Source of the DNA: GCA-2705995 sp965661625
GTDB lineage: Bacteria > Bacteroidota > Bacteroidia > Flavobacteriales_G > Salibacteraceae
Direction of reading: 5' to 3'
Assembly: GCA_965661625.1 (NCBI GenBank)
Contig: CBFIEM010000012.1
Coordinates: 29,063-93,062, forward strand
DNA length: 64,000 bases
Positions 49,233-57,952 of this stretch are shown piece after piece. Positions within the stretch are counted from its first letter, which is position 1. Every line of letters begins with the position of its first letter. A program made the translations under genes and the position numbers. The notes under the pieces were generated by a model. That model did not search any database, had not been told where the DNA came from, and was given only the letters and a program-made list of their open reading frames with translations.

Positions 49233-51821
49233 ATGAAATACGTTATCACGCTATCAGTTTTTATGTTGTTCTCTTTAGCTTCTTTTGCGCAAGAAGGAGC
49301 GGAAATTGGAGGCCAACTGGCCAATCAGCTTGCAACATCATCACTTTGGACTAAAGCGCACGTTCTAATCCGACTAAAAGGTGCTGACTTAGATTCGTTG
49401 AAGGTCGCGTTTAATTCAGGAAACTTCAACCGACATGAGCGACGAGTAGCATTGCTCCGTGCGCTGCATCTTGCTGGAGCCAATCAACGTGCGCAACTTA
49501 GGGCATGGCAATCTGATGGTATTGCGTTTGAAGTGGAGCAGCAATTTTGGATTGCAAACTCACTCATTGTTGAACTCCCATTGAGGGATGTGAAGCGGCT
49601 AGCACGTCGGCCAGAGGTGGAGGCGTTAGAACGTGTGGATGCACTCCGGATTATGGGCGAAAAACCAATGCCTAAATTATCCGTTCAATCCCGTTCAGTT
49701 GGCGGAACAGAGCCTGGTTTAGAGGCAATTAATATCAGGCCGCTTTGGAACTTGGGTTATACAGGTAGAAATCAAAAAATATTAAATTTCGATACGGGAA
49801 TATGGCCTGACCATCCTTCCTTTGAAAATCGATTCTTAGGAAAGCGCAAACCCTTGGATCAAGCTTGGAAGGCGTTTGACCGCAAACAGCCAGGCGATAA
49901 AGCTTCAAGTCACGGGACACACACAAACGGCACATGTGTAGGGCTTGACCCTGCTACCAATGATACAATTGGGGCGGCTTTCAATGCCTACTTTATGGCT
50001 ACAGATCCCATCGTGAGTAATGCCGCTGATATTCGCACGTGGGGTGAGTTAATGAGCGGTTACGAGTGGGCCCTTGATCCTGATGGTAACATTCAGTCTA
50101 CCGATGATATGCCTGATGTTATCAATAACTCATGGGGAAGGGTTTACGATTCGTTGCGTGATGTGCCAGTATGTGGTGGCTTTGTAGCTGATGTTTTTCA
50201 GGCACTAGAATTAGCAGATATTGTGAGTATTCACAGCGCTGGGAACAATGGGCCAGATTCAGTTAGCATTGGAATGCCGGCTGGCGCTACGTTGTCGCTT
50301 GTAAACAACTTTGCAGTTGGAGCAGTCGACGGAAATAACCCTAATTTCCCCCTAGCGGGATTTTCTTCACGAGGACCAGGACATTGTAATGATACAGGTA
50401 GTTTAGCAATCCGACCAGAAGTAGTTGCTCCAGGAGTTAATGTAAGGTCGGCAGTTAAAAATGCTAACGGAACGTATGGGTATGCAAATTACCAAGGTAC
50501 ATCAATGGCAGGCCCTCACGTGGCAGGGGCGGCATTGTTGTTGCGTGAAGCGTTTCCTCAAGCTACTTCAGAAGAATTGAAGCTCGCCCTTTACCTGACG
50601 GCGACTGACTTGGGAGTTACAGGAGAAGATAACCTTTATGGCAATGGAATGATTGATGCATTTGCAGCATATCAATACCTCGCTCAACAGTATCAGCCAG
50701 AGCCAGCGCTAAGTGATACTCAGGATCTTGCCATTAATGAATTGGTTTTAGATACGGAGGGATACACGTGTTCCCCAGTTGTTTTAGTTAAGGTGGTAGT
50801 TAACCAATTGGTAATCGATTCTTGGCAACAAATAAGTTTTGATTTTGGAATAGAAGGAGGTGTTCAACAAACCATAACCTTGAGTAATGCACCACAATCA
50901 GATACCATTACGCTGGGCACAGTAACTTTAAATCAGGTTGGGTTTAATGAGCTTTATGCTACCGTAAATTGGCAAGGTGTAAATCAAGAACATGACTTTT
51001 ACAACAACACCTATTTTACGCGGGTCAACATGCAGTCCTCACCTTCAATAAGCAACAGCTGGATTGAGGATTTTGAAAATAGAAATATGTACCGTTCGGC
51101 TATGTTTGTTGAGAACATTGACCAACAAGAAGGCTGGGATACGACATCCACTGAAGGTCTCCCTCAAAGTAGTCACAGTGCGCGGATGCGATTGCGGCGG
51201 TATACACCAGGAATTGGTCAAAAGGACCACTTCATTTCTCCGTTAATCCAAATTGAACAGGCCTCACTGCTTTCGTTTGATGTGGCTTATCAGTCGTTAG
51301 CTTCAGTGTTTAGAGATTCTTTGGTGATTACATTATCAACAGATTGCGGGGAGTCTTTTGATGATACCATTTATGCGAAAGGTCCTACAGCTTTAAAGAC
51401 CATTGAAGACCCAATAGCTGCTGGTTGGGTTCCGAATTCTCCCGAACACTGGAGAAGGGACACAGTTGATTTGGGACAGTTTGATGGTACCTCTGCTCTT
51501 ATTCGATTTACTTCAATAAATGATAATGGTGACAACCTGTATATCGATAACATTAATGTGGCTCCTGGGCCGCAAGGAATGAGTCAGTTGGCTTCAAAAA
51601 GTAACATTTCTATTTATCCTAACCCTGCAAGAACAACACTAACGATTGCCTCTAACTTGCCGTTGCATGCCAATTTAGAGGTATTCAATATTTCGGGCAT
51701 GAGCGTCTTAAGGCAGAGTATAGGAGGAAAACGCACGTTTTCGATTCGTGTTAGTGATTGGCAGCCAGGAGTCTACATTGTAAAAGTAGGGAGTATGTCT
51801 AAGCGATTAATCATTCAGTAA
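49233..51821 (+). CDS. Secreted subtilisin-like (S8) serine protease with T9SS type A domain
   Basis: An 862-aa secreted protease. Signal peptide at residues about 1-20 (VITLSVFMLFSLASFAQ), an I9-like prodomain (about 35-135), and an S8 catalytic domain with D187 (NFDTGIWPDHPS), H227 (SHGTHTNG), N338 (HSAGNNGPDS) and S424 (GTSMAGPHVAGAALL). A beta-rich region follows (about 480-785), including a choice-of-anchor-like module, then a C-terminal sorting domain from residue about 785 (ISIYPNPARTTLTI to KRLIIQ). Likely extracellular protein degradation, with the sorting domain removed after T9SS export. All four key residues are present, so it should be active. Confidence 0.93.
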   Translation: MKYVITLSVFMLFSLASFAQEGAEIGGQLANQLATSSLWTKAHVLIRLKGADLDSLKVAFNSGNFNRHERRVALLRALHLAGANQRAQLRAWQSDGIAFEVEQQFWIANSLIVELPLRDVKRLARRPEVEALERVDALRIMGEKPMPKLSVQSRSVGGTEPGLEAINIRPLWNLGYTGRNQKILNFDTGIWPDHPSFENRFLGKRKPLDQAWKAFDRKQPGDKASSHGTHTNGTCVGLDPATNDTIGAAFNAYFMATDPIVSNAADIRTWGELMSGYEWALDPDGNIQSTDDMPDVINNSWGRVYDSLRDVPVCGGFVADVFQALELADIVSIHSAGNNGPDSVSIGMPAGATLSLVNNFAVGAVDGNNPNFPLAGFSSRGPGHCNDTGSLAIRPEVVAPGVNVRSAVKNANGTYGYANYQGTSMAGPHVAGAALLLREAFPQATSEELKLALYLTATDLGVTGEDNLYGNGMIDAFAAYQYLAQQYQPEPALSDTQDLAINELVLDTEGYTCSPVVLVKVVVNQLVIDSWQQISFDFGIEGGVQQTITLSNAPQSDTITLGTVTLNQVGFNELYATVNWQGVNQEHDFYNNTYFTRVNMQSSPSISNSWIEDFENRNMYRSAMFVENIDQQEGWDTTSTEGLPQSSHSARMRLRRYTPGIGQKDHFISPLIQIEQASLLSFDVAYQSLASVFRDSLVITLSTDCGESFDDTIYAKGPTALKTIEDPIAAGWVPNSPEHWRRDTVDLGQFDGTSALIRFTSINDNGDNLYIDNINVAPGPQGMSQLASKSNISIYPNPARTTLTIASNLPLHANLEVFNISGMSVLRQSIGGKRTFSIRVSDWQPGVYIVKVGSMSKRLIIQ

Positions 51822-51902
51822 CAGTCCTCTGAGGGGTATGTTTTTGGAATTTAATTGATTAGCTATTAATGTAGCATTTAGAAAAGTATAAACATAAGAC
51901 CT

Positions 51903-52355
51903 ATGGAAGCAACATATACACTTACAAATAGAAGCACGATTTCTCCAAGTCTTTACAAATGGCTATCGGTGATTTCAGGAATCGGGATAGTCGGACTTGC
52001 AGTATATTCAGGAGCTCATTTTGCATCTTTGCCTGCAGATGATGCAACATGGTATCGCGCTTTGTTTCCAATTGCTTTTGGGCTCGTAGGAATCTATTAT
52101 TTACTTGAAGGCCTGCTTATGATAGTTCAGCCAAAAACATTTTCTCCCCAAGTTTCAATAGCTAATGGTGTACTTGTGATTCGAAAGCATGCATTGGGTA
52201 AAAGGTTAACGTATAAGTTAAGTGAGGTAGAAGATGTTGATGTGGTTTCAACACACCTCAATTTAAAAGTTAATGGAGCGTGGGAAACCATTACTTCACG
52301 CTTGGAGGCCAAGGATGCAAATGCACTCAAACGAACTATCCTAGAGGTATCCTAA
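51903..52355 (+). CDS. Hypothetical membrane protein with PH-like C-terminus
   Basis: A 150-aa protein with two transmembrane helices (residues about 22-45, VISGIGIVGLAVYSGAHF, and about 57-78, FPIAFGLVGIYYLLEGLLMIV) and a C-terminal beta-rich segment (NGVLVIRKHALGKRLTYKL, HLNLKVNGAWETI) that may be a small PH-like domain. No family recognised. It converges on the DUF2279 gene with a 4-bp overlap. Function unknown. Confidence 0.65.
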   Translation: MEATYTLTNRSTISPSLYKWLSVISGIGIVGLAVYSGAHFASLPADDATWYRALFPIAFGLVGIYYLLEGLLMIVQPKTFSPQVSIANGVLVIRKHALGKRLTYKLSEVEDVDVVSTHLNLKVNGAWETITSRLEAKDANALKRTILEVS

Positions 52356-53275
52356 AAAACAAACCATTCGGCACTCCATCCATCACCAGAAGAATAGGTG
52401 AGTCCAGGAAGGGGAACTTTTATGAAGTTCAACGCACCTAATAGTGTTTTAACAAAACGAGATTTGGTTTTGATAGCACTTAAATTAATATCCGGGGATA
52501 GGTAGTAATGGTAGCTTTGATTAAAGGTGGGGATTTGTTCTCCCGCTGAATTTGTAGAAGCCTGTCCAAACGAACTCGTGTAACCATCAATTCCATACCC
52601 TCCAGCTAAATTTAACCAGCGAGGTAGTACTCCAGTCTTTAAAAACTGTTCTGGTCCTACAGAAAGCCAGTAAATTTGACCATTATAATCTTTTAACCAA
52701 CGTTCTGAATTGCTACTTCCAAGTAGTTCGGGTCTATATTTGGCGTACTCAGAATGTTGATAAGACCATTTTGCAATAATGCGCTGTTCTCCCCAAAGTA
52801 GCTCCTGTGAAATAGTAAGTCCAGCGCCAATCCCATTGGCAACAAAGTCACCATAAGAGAAGCCCCATCCTTCAGAAAATCCATCGAATAATTCTACAGA
52901 ACTAAGAAATAAGAAGCCCGTAGATCCTCCCCACCATATCGCTTTTGATTCAGATACTCCTGTCCACCTCAATGCAGCAATCCCAGCAACACCAATATGT
53001 TGAGCGGTAGTTAAGTGGCCTAGCTTATCCATATAACCCCACTCTTCCATGTCGTTGAAAAAGCGGAAATGACTCAAGTCATCATACCAAATTGTTCCGA
53101 GAGCAGACATCGAGGCACCATAACCAATTCCTGTACCCCACAAAACAGTTTTCAAGCGTTTATTCGATTGAAGGGAGTTGGTATCAAGATTCATTTGAGC
53201 CCAAGAGACCTGTATCATTCCCAGTAAAATAAAGGAACAAAACAGGTGCGCAAGTCTAGAATTTAATTGGCTCAT
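52352..53275 (-). CDS. DUF2279 family exported protein
   Basis: A 307-aa protein, probably periplasmic or outer-membrane-associated, with a signal-like N-terminus (HLFCSFILLGMIQVSWAQ). The conserved DUF2279 block is clear: DKLGHLTTAQHIGVAGIAAL, WGGSTGFLFLSSVELFDGFSE, GFSYGDFVANGIGAG, and a Trp-rich C-terminal half (YNGQIYWLSVGPEQFLK). DUF2279 (YfiM-like) proteins are common in Bacteroidota next to surface-protein genes; function unknown. No gene follows within 75 bp on its strand. The 225 bases upstream (53276-53500) hold only the terminator of the next gene. Confidence 0.82.
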   Translation of the reverse strand: MSQLNSRLAHLFCSFILLGMIQVSWAQMNLDTNSLQSNKRLKTVLWGTGIGYGASMSALGTIWYDDLSHFRFFNDMEEWGYMDKLGHLTTAQHIGVAGIAALRWTGVSESKAIWWGGSTGFLFLSSVELFDGFSEGWGFSYGDFVANGIGAGLTISQELLWGEQRIIAKWSYQHSEYAKYRPELLGSSNSERWLKDYNGQIYWLSVGPEQFLKTGVLPRWLNLAGGYGIDGYTSSFGQASTNSAGEQIPTFNQSYHYYLSPDINLSAIKTKSRFVKTLLGALNFIKVPLPGLTYSSGDGWSAEWFVF

Positions 53276-53466
53276 GCTTAATTTTAATCACTGCGAATTT
53301 ACCAATAGAAAGTACAGGCCACTAATATTTCTTTAGCGACCTCTATTGGTGATGGTCGTTTAAAGTAGAGCATGGTTACTCGGGTTACTTGGCGGTAAAA
53401 AGCGTACACGTTTGTGATAGCATAGACGTGTCAACCCAAAATGGTTATTGAATCGAGCGAGTAGAT

Positions 53467-53495
53467 AAAAAAAGAAAGCCGCATTTGCGGCTTTC
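53467..53495 (-). terminator. Intrinsic terminator of the glycine-rich T9SS gene
   Basis: A perfect 10-bp stem GAAAGCCGCA/TGCGGCTTTC with a 2-base loop, followed on the minus strand by seven T. It starts 6 bases after the stop of the gene at 53502. Confidence 0.9.
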
Positions 53496-53501
53496 AATCA
53501 G

Positions 53502-55778
53502 TTACTGTTTTAACAGTTTAACAATGTATACATCCGTTTCAGTGACGACACGGATAAAATACATACCTGGTATACCGTTCACGTCAAAGTTTGCCAAGCT
53601 TGTGCCGCTAAATGTAAAGGATTGGATTAGTTTACCAGAAACATCAATCACCGCTACCTCCGAACTACTTCCTTCAGCTAAGCCGGAGATGGTTACATTT
53701 CCACGAGTAGGATTAGGAGCAATTTTTAGAACTTCTCGAAATCCACGCTCGGAAGCCGCCAGCCCAATGAAGTTGACACACGCTGATGTGTCTGTACAAT
53801 TTCCATTCGTAATTACTAATGCATATTTTCCTCCTACCAGAACTTGAAAAACTGCGCCTGTTTCACCTTCAATTGGACTGTTTGTTTCACAATCAATCCA
53901 TTGATATGTTCCAGGATTATCAGCTGTTATTGTATTGGCGAAAAAATCAGGAGTAACAGAAGCATTGGCCTCATTTACCGTTAAATCTATTACGATGGTA
54001 GAATCACAGCCATTTGTATCGGGTACTGCCACCGTATATATTCCGGTAGTGTTAAAAATAGAACCATCTGGGGCTGTGTAAGCGTTACAAACGGAATCTA
54101 TCAAACTAGTTGTGTCACCAACCAGAATTGTCAAATCAATATTTACTGTACTATCGCAACCTGCTGATGTTGAAAGGTTAGCCGTGTACTGACCAGAACT
54201 GGTATAGGTTTGTCCATCTGGTGCAGTGTAACTTGCACACGCAGTTTCAGTAATAGAAGTTGAGGAACTATTGTTGATTGTTAAATTCAGGGTGATAGTA
54301 CTATCACATCCTGCGCTATTTGGAATTATCACGAAATACTGTCCACTTTGTGACCATGTAACTCCGTTTGGAGCCGTGTACGAATCACAAGTAGAAACAC
54401 TCACTGTCTCTGCTGAGGGTTGGTTGATTGTTAAGTCTATACTTACAACACTGTCGCACCCTGAAGTATTAATTAGTTGCGCGAAGTACTGCCCAGATTG
54501 ATTATAATTTTGGCCATCCGGAGCGTTATACGTTATACATGCGGAAGGGGTTATGTAGGAAGTGTCAACAGTAGAGGTGGGGGGTGCACCTGTTCCACCA
54601 GTTGTTGCGGGTGTAAAAGTAAATGCTCCAGAGGTAAATGTGGTTCCTGCATTTCCATCAGCTGCCGGGAACCCACCATTAGGGCCGCCAGCTCCCGCTG
54701 CAACTGAAAGTGAACCCGAGTTAACGAGGTTCGCATCAGTGAAGAACTTAATGCGACCACCGCCACCGCCTCCTCCATCATCGTTAGCAGTTGAGGTTCC
54801 TACGCTTCCATCTCCTCCATTTGCGTTAATTGTACCTGTGAAGTCAAGTGAATCAGCTTCAATCAAGACTCCACCGCCGGAGCCTCCACCACCGCCTTGT
54901 CCGCCTCCAGGTTGCTGGCCATCAGCTCCATCCATATTGATTGTTCCTGAAATGGAAACAGACATTGCCCGGATAATGAGCGCACCTCCTCCAGCACCTC
55001 CATATACGGAAGAGCAGTTTCCCCCAGCTGAACCTTTATCGATATCTGTTCCGGTTTGAGTGCCGTATGCAATTCCTCCTTGGTTAATCGGGTCACTGCT
55101 ATCGTAGCCGCCATTACCTCCTGGGCCACCATAGCCTCCGCCGCCAGCTCCCGATGTGGTTCCAGCGTTACCTCCGCCTGTGCCAAGCCCTGTAGCAACC
55201 CCAACAGTGCTCGTTCCATTTCCTTTTCCTTCACCGTTTATGGTTCCGTTAATGATTACGCGAGCTGCGCGAATGTCTAGTACAGAGTCTTTTGTGACCG
55301 TTAGAACATCATTCGGACCTAGTTCTAGCCAACCAACGTCCTGCACACCTCCTAAGGTTGTTGTCCCAGGGTTAATGATAGCATTGGGGAATGTTGCATT
55401 GAAATTTGAATTACTCACCGCTGCAGGATCGCCATAATACATGCGAATTGTATCAACTGCATTAGCACTGAGTTGTGGAATACGAACCCAAATTAAGGTA
55501 TTACTGGTATTCATACCGGATTCTACGAAGTGATCAAAAGGATTCCCAAAACAATTATCTGCAGCGTCATGGAAACGAATGTCGTTTCCAGAAGTTTGCA
55601 TATCACCAGCACTAATCTTTGCCGCAGTATTTACGTTCACGAGCGCTACGTAATCCGAGTGGCTTACACCATGACTTTCTGTGATTATTATTTCTTCATA
55701 AGTTGTTGGAGAATAAGATTGAGCCCGAATTGACAAACTTGTAACGAGCGGTACAATAAGCAGTAAAATTTTTTTCAT
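53502..55778 (-). CDS. Large glycine-rich, repeat-containing cell-surface protein with T9SS type A domain
   Basis: A 758-aa secreted protein built in four parts. Signal peptide (ILLLIVPLVTSLSIRAQ). A DUF2341-type beta domain (residues about 45-125, NDIRFHDAADNCFG, TLIWVRIPQLSANAVDTIRMYYGDP in two pieces). A glycine-rich stretch (about 170-385) with runs such as GAGGGGYGGPGGNGG and GGGGGGGRIKFF. Then four ~52-residue repeats (about 405-600) of the form C-x-x-YxAPDGxxYxxSGxY...GCDSTxxIDLTI, each with two Cys that may pair. The C-terminal domain begins LKIAPNPTRGNVTI and ends VYIVKLLKQ. It looks like an adhesin or sheath protein; no catalytic motif. Long frames on the other strand here are compositional shadows. 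Confidence 0.85.
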   Translation of the reverse strand: MKKILLLIVPLVTSLSIRAQSYSPTTYEEIIITESHGVSHSDYVALVNVNTAAKISAGDMQTSGNDIRFHDAADNCFGNPFDHFVESGMNTSNTLIWVRIPQLSANAVDTIRMYYGDPAAVSNSNFNATFPNAIINPGTTTLGGVQDVGWLELGPNDVLTVTKDSVLDIRAARVIINGTINGEGKGNGTSTVGVATGLGTGGGNAGTTSGAGGGGYGGPGGNGGYDSSDPINQGGIAYGTQTGTDIDKGSAGGNCSSVYGGAGGGALIIRAMSVSISGTINMDGADGQQPGGGQGGGGGSGGGVLIEADSLDFTGTINANGGDGSVGTSTANDDGGGGGGGRIKFFTDANLVNSGSLSVAAGAGGPNGGFPAADGNAGTTFTSGAFTFTPATTGGTGAPPTSTVDTSYITPSACITYNAPDGQNYNQSGQYFAQLINTSGCDSVVSIDLTINQPSAETVSVSTCDSYTAPNGVTWSQSGQYFVIIPNSAGCDSTITLNLTINNSSSTSITETACASYTAPDGQTYTSSGQYTANLSTSAGCDSTVNIDLTILVGDTTSLIDSVCNAYTAPDGSIFNTTGIYTVAVPDTNGCDSTIVIDLTVNEANASVTPDFFANTITADNPGTYQWIDCETNSPIEGETGAVFQVLVGGKYALVITNGNCTDTSACVNFIGLAASERGFREVLKIAPNPTRGNVTISGLAEGSSSEVAVIDVSGKLIQSFTFSGTSLANFDVNGIPGMYFIRVVTETDVYIVKLLKQ

Positions 55779-56123
55779 TGCAGTTAAGTTTAGACAGGTT
55801 ATGCTAAGAAGTTAATAAAAAAAATTAACTTAACTACTTGCTAATCAGATGTGTGAAACGAGGCGTAGTGTTGGCTGAAGCTTGTGGTCTACTGCGAATG
55901 ATAAGCCAGTATTTGCATGAAATTTAGTGCAGGCGTAAATGGTAGTTCATTTTGAACCGGGAGAAAGGACGATTTACTTCAACTTGTTCTTGAGAAAAAG
56001 TTCATAATGAATTGTGCAAAACGAAACCAAAAATAGCCGGATGATTACAGTTTTCAATCACCTGATTTTTTAGCAACACATTATGAGGGTCACAGTTCTT
56101 GTAACTGCAGGTCGCTGCTAAAT
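55779..56123. other. Gene-free interval between two minus-strand genes
   Basis: 345 bases with no credible coding frame, between the start of the glycine-rich surface protein and the 3' end of the ACR3 gene. An inverted repeat GTTAAT-A7-ATTAAC (55811-55829) sits 33-51 bases upstream of the surface protein start and could be an operator or part of its promoter region. I find no clear terminator for the ACR3/ArsC pair and no tRNA. Confidence 0.5.
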
Positions 56124-57164
56124 TCAAACGCTTCGATACAGTTTTTTGCGCATCCAAAAAGATACACGCACCAAAACGATTAACGCAGGAACCTCAACCA
56201 ATGGTCCTATTACTCCTGTAAATGCTTCGCCAGAATTTAGGCCAAATACGGCAATGGCAACAGCAATAGCTAGCTCAAAATTGTTTCCAGCAGCCGTGAA
56301 GGCAACTGCCGCCGTTTTGTCGTAAGTAACACCGGTCAGTTTCGACAGGAAAAAACCGATAAAAAACATGAGCGTAAAATAGATGAGCAGGGGCACAGCA
56401 ATGAGCACAACATCCATTGGAATGGTAATTATCAGTTCTCCTTTTAGAGAAAACATGATGATAATGGTAAACAACAGCGCAATTAAAGTAAGGGGAGATA
56501 CACGTGGTATGAATACCTCATTATACCAGGTTAAACCATATTGGCTTATTAATGCCCATCGGCCTAATATTCCTAACAGGAATGGAATGCCCAAGTACAC
56601 AGCAACACTCTTTGCTATAGTAGCGATTGAAATGTCTACCAACGCTCCTTCGAGGCCAAAATATGGAGGTAGAATTGTAATAAAAATCCACGCATAAAAA
56701 CTATATGCAAACACTTGAAAAATACTGTTCAATGCTACAAGTCCTGCACCGTAGTCTGTATTTCCTTCGGCTAAATCATTCCATACCAAAACCATAGCAA
56801 TACAACGTGCTAAACCAATAAGAATAACACCAACCATATACTCGGGATAGTCGTGTAAAAAAATTAAAGCTAATAGGAACATCAAAACTGGTCCGATAAC
56901 CCAGTTTAGCACAAGAGAAAGGGTTAACAGTTTAGTGTTTTTAAAAACTTGGGGTAAAAGTTTGTAATTGACTTTTGCCAGCGGCGGATACATCATTACA
57001 ATTAAGCCAATTGCAATGGGTACATTAGTGGTTCCGCTACTAAGCGAGTCAATGAATAGAGGGAACTCAGGAACGGCATACCCAACCAATAGACCAATGG
57101 CCATTGCCATGAAAATCCATAACGTGAGGTACCTGTTTAAAAATCCAAGTTGCTTAACTGCCAT
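56124..57164 (-). CDS. ACR3-family arsenite efflux permease
   Basis: A 346-aa inner-membrane transporter with ten helices that exports arsenite (and possibly antimonite) using the proton gradient. The ACR3 signature is in helix 4 as GLARCIAMVLVWNDLAEG with the conserved Cys, with FQVFAYSFYAW and the helix 9 glutamate/Asn region (AVAFTAAGNNFELAIAVAIAVFG shown as AAGNNFELAIAVAIA) downstream. It begins 11 bp inside the arsC-like gene, so the pair is co-translated. The usual regulator gene arsR is not found on either side within the window. Confidence 0.92.
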   Translation of the reverse strand: MAVKQLGFLNRYLTLWIFMAMAIGLLVGYAVPEFPLFIDSLSSGTTNVPIAIGLIVMMYPPLAKVNYKLLPQVFKNTKLLTLSLVLNWVIGPVLMFLLALIFLHDYPEYMVGVILIGLARCIAMVLVWNDLAEGNTDYGAGLVALNSIFQVFAYSFYAWIFITILPPYFGLEGALVDISIATIAKSVAVYLGIPFLLGILGRWALISQYGLTWYNEVFIPRVSPLTLIALLFTIIIMFSLKGELIITIPMDVVLIAVPLLIYFTLMFFIGFFLSKLTGVTYDKTAAVAFTAAGNNFELAIAVAIAVFGLNSGEAFTGVIGPLVEVPALIVLVRVSFWMRKKLYRSV

Positions 57165-57783
57165 GTTGTTGTGCTACTTTTGCGAATACATAATTCATTT
57201 CACGTGCAATTTGCATGCAGCGCTCCATATATTTTTCAGCTTGTTCTGGGGTTGAATCAAAAAGCTTAGGGTCTTCATAGGTGATGGGGATGCGCTGAAT
57301 TGCACCGGGTACCATTGGGCATGATTCATTAACATCAGAACACGTCATCACTGCAATGAATTGCCCAGCTGGATTAAAAGGGTGGTCCATGCATTTTGAA
57401 AAGCCAATGATGGGATGCTCATTGTAATCGTACTTGATGGCGTAAATGGGGTTTGCTGTTGCTGAAAGTGTGGTTATTTCAAAGCCAACCTTTTTTAAAG
57501 TCGCAATCACTTCCGGAAACAATGCTGTTTGTTCAGTTCCTCCGGAAAAACAGCGCACTTGCGTAAATCCATAATGGTGAGCCAATGTTTGCGCCCAAAC
57601 TTGGGCAAAATGACTTCTTCTTGAATTATGGGTGCAAATGAAATTGAGAAGCGGATTTTCTTCACTTTTTAATGCGTTGGTCAAGCGAATAACAAGGGGT
57701 TCAAGTAATGCGATGCGATCAGGTGAAACTTCTTCAGTTTTCAAGTTATTAATGCATGCGCTAAGGGTATTGTATAATGACAT
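57154..57783 (-). CDS. arsC: ArsC-type arsenate reductase / low-molecular-weight phosphatase family
   Basis: A 209-aa protein of the LMW protein-tyrosine-phosphatase fold. The anion-binding loop C-x5-R is NFICTHNSRRSHF, with the Cys as nucleophile; the normal second loop residue in thioredoxin-linked ArsC (CxGNSCRS) is Arg here. Cysteines later in the chain (FSKCMD, MTCSDVNESCP) could act as the resolving residues. The segments SGGTEQTALFPE and PITYEDPKLFD are typical of the family members found beside ACR3. It should reduce arsenate to arsenite for export by the adjacent permease. A promoter element lies at 57812-57819. Confidence 0.85.
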   Translation of the reverse strand: MSLYNTLSACINNLKTEEVSPDRIALLEPLVIRLTNALKSEENPLLNFICTHNSRRSHFAQVWAQTLAHHYGFTQVRCFSGGTEQTALFPEVIATLKKVGFEITTLSATANPIYAIKYDYNEHPIIGFSKCMDHPFNPAGQFIAVMTCSDVNESCPMVPGAIQRIPITYEDPKLFDSTPEQAEKYMERCMQIAREMNYVFAKVAQQHGS

Positions 57784-57811
57784 TGCAGTTAGATTTGTGA
57801 TTGACTTTAGC

Positions 57812-57819
57812 CAAAGCTA
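57812..57819 (-). promoter_or_regulatory. Promoter -7 element of the arsC/ACR3 pair
   Basis: TAGCTTTG on the minus strand fits TAnnTTTG and ends 28 bases before the arsC-like start. No palindromic ArsR operator is evident around it. Confidence 0.45.
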
Positions 57820-57952
57820 TGCTGTTTCAAAAGCGTTGATGTTATACTTTTTTGACAACGATTGAGCACCAGCAAATGTCGGAAATTAACGCCACTAGAA
57901 AAGCATTTTTTTGTTCTTTTTAGGTAGCTGAAACTTAAGGCTAAATCAACTT

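Noticed and set aside
54551..55437. Several long open frames opposite the glycine-rich gene (proline/alanine-rich, up to 165 codons).
   Set aside because: They are the complement of the Gly-rich repeats (GGN codons read as Pro or Ala), lack promoters, and overlap a well-supported secreted-protein gene.
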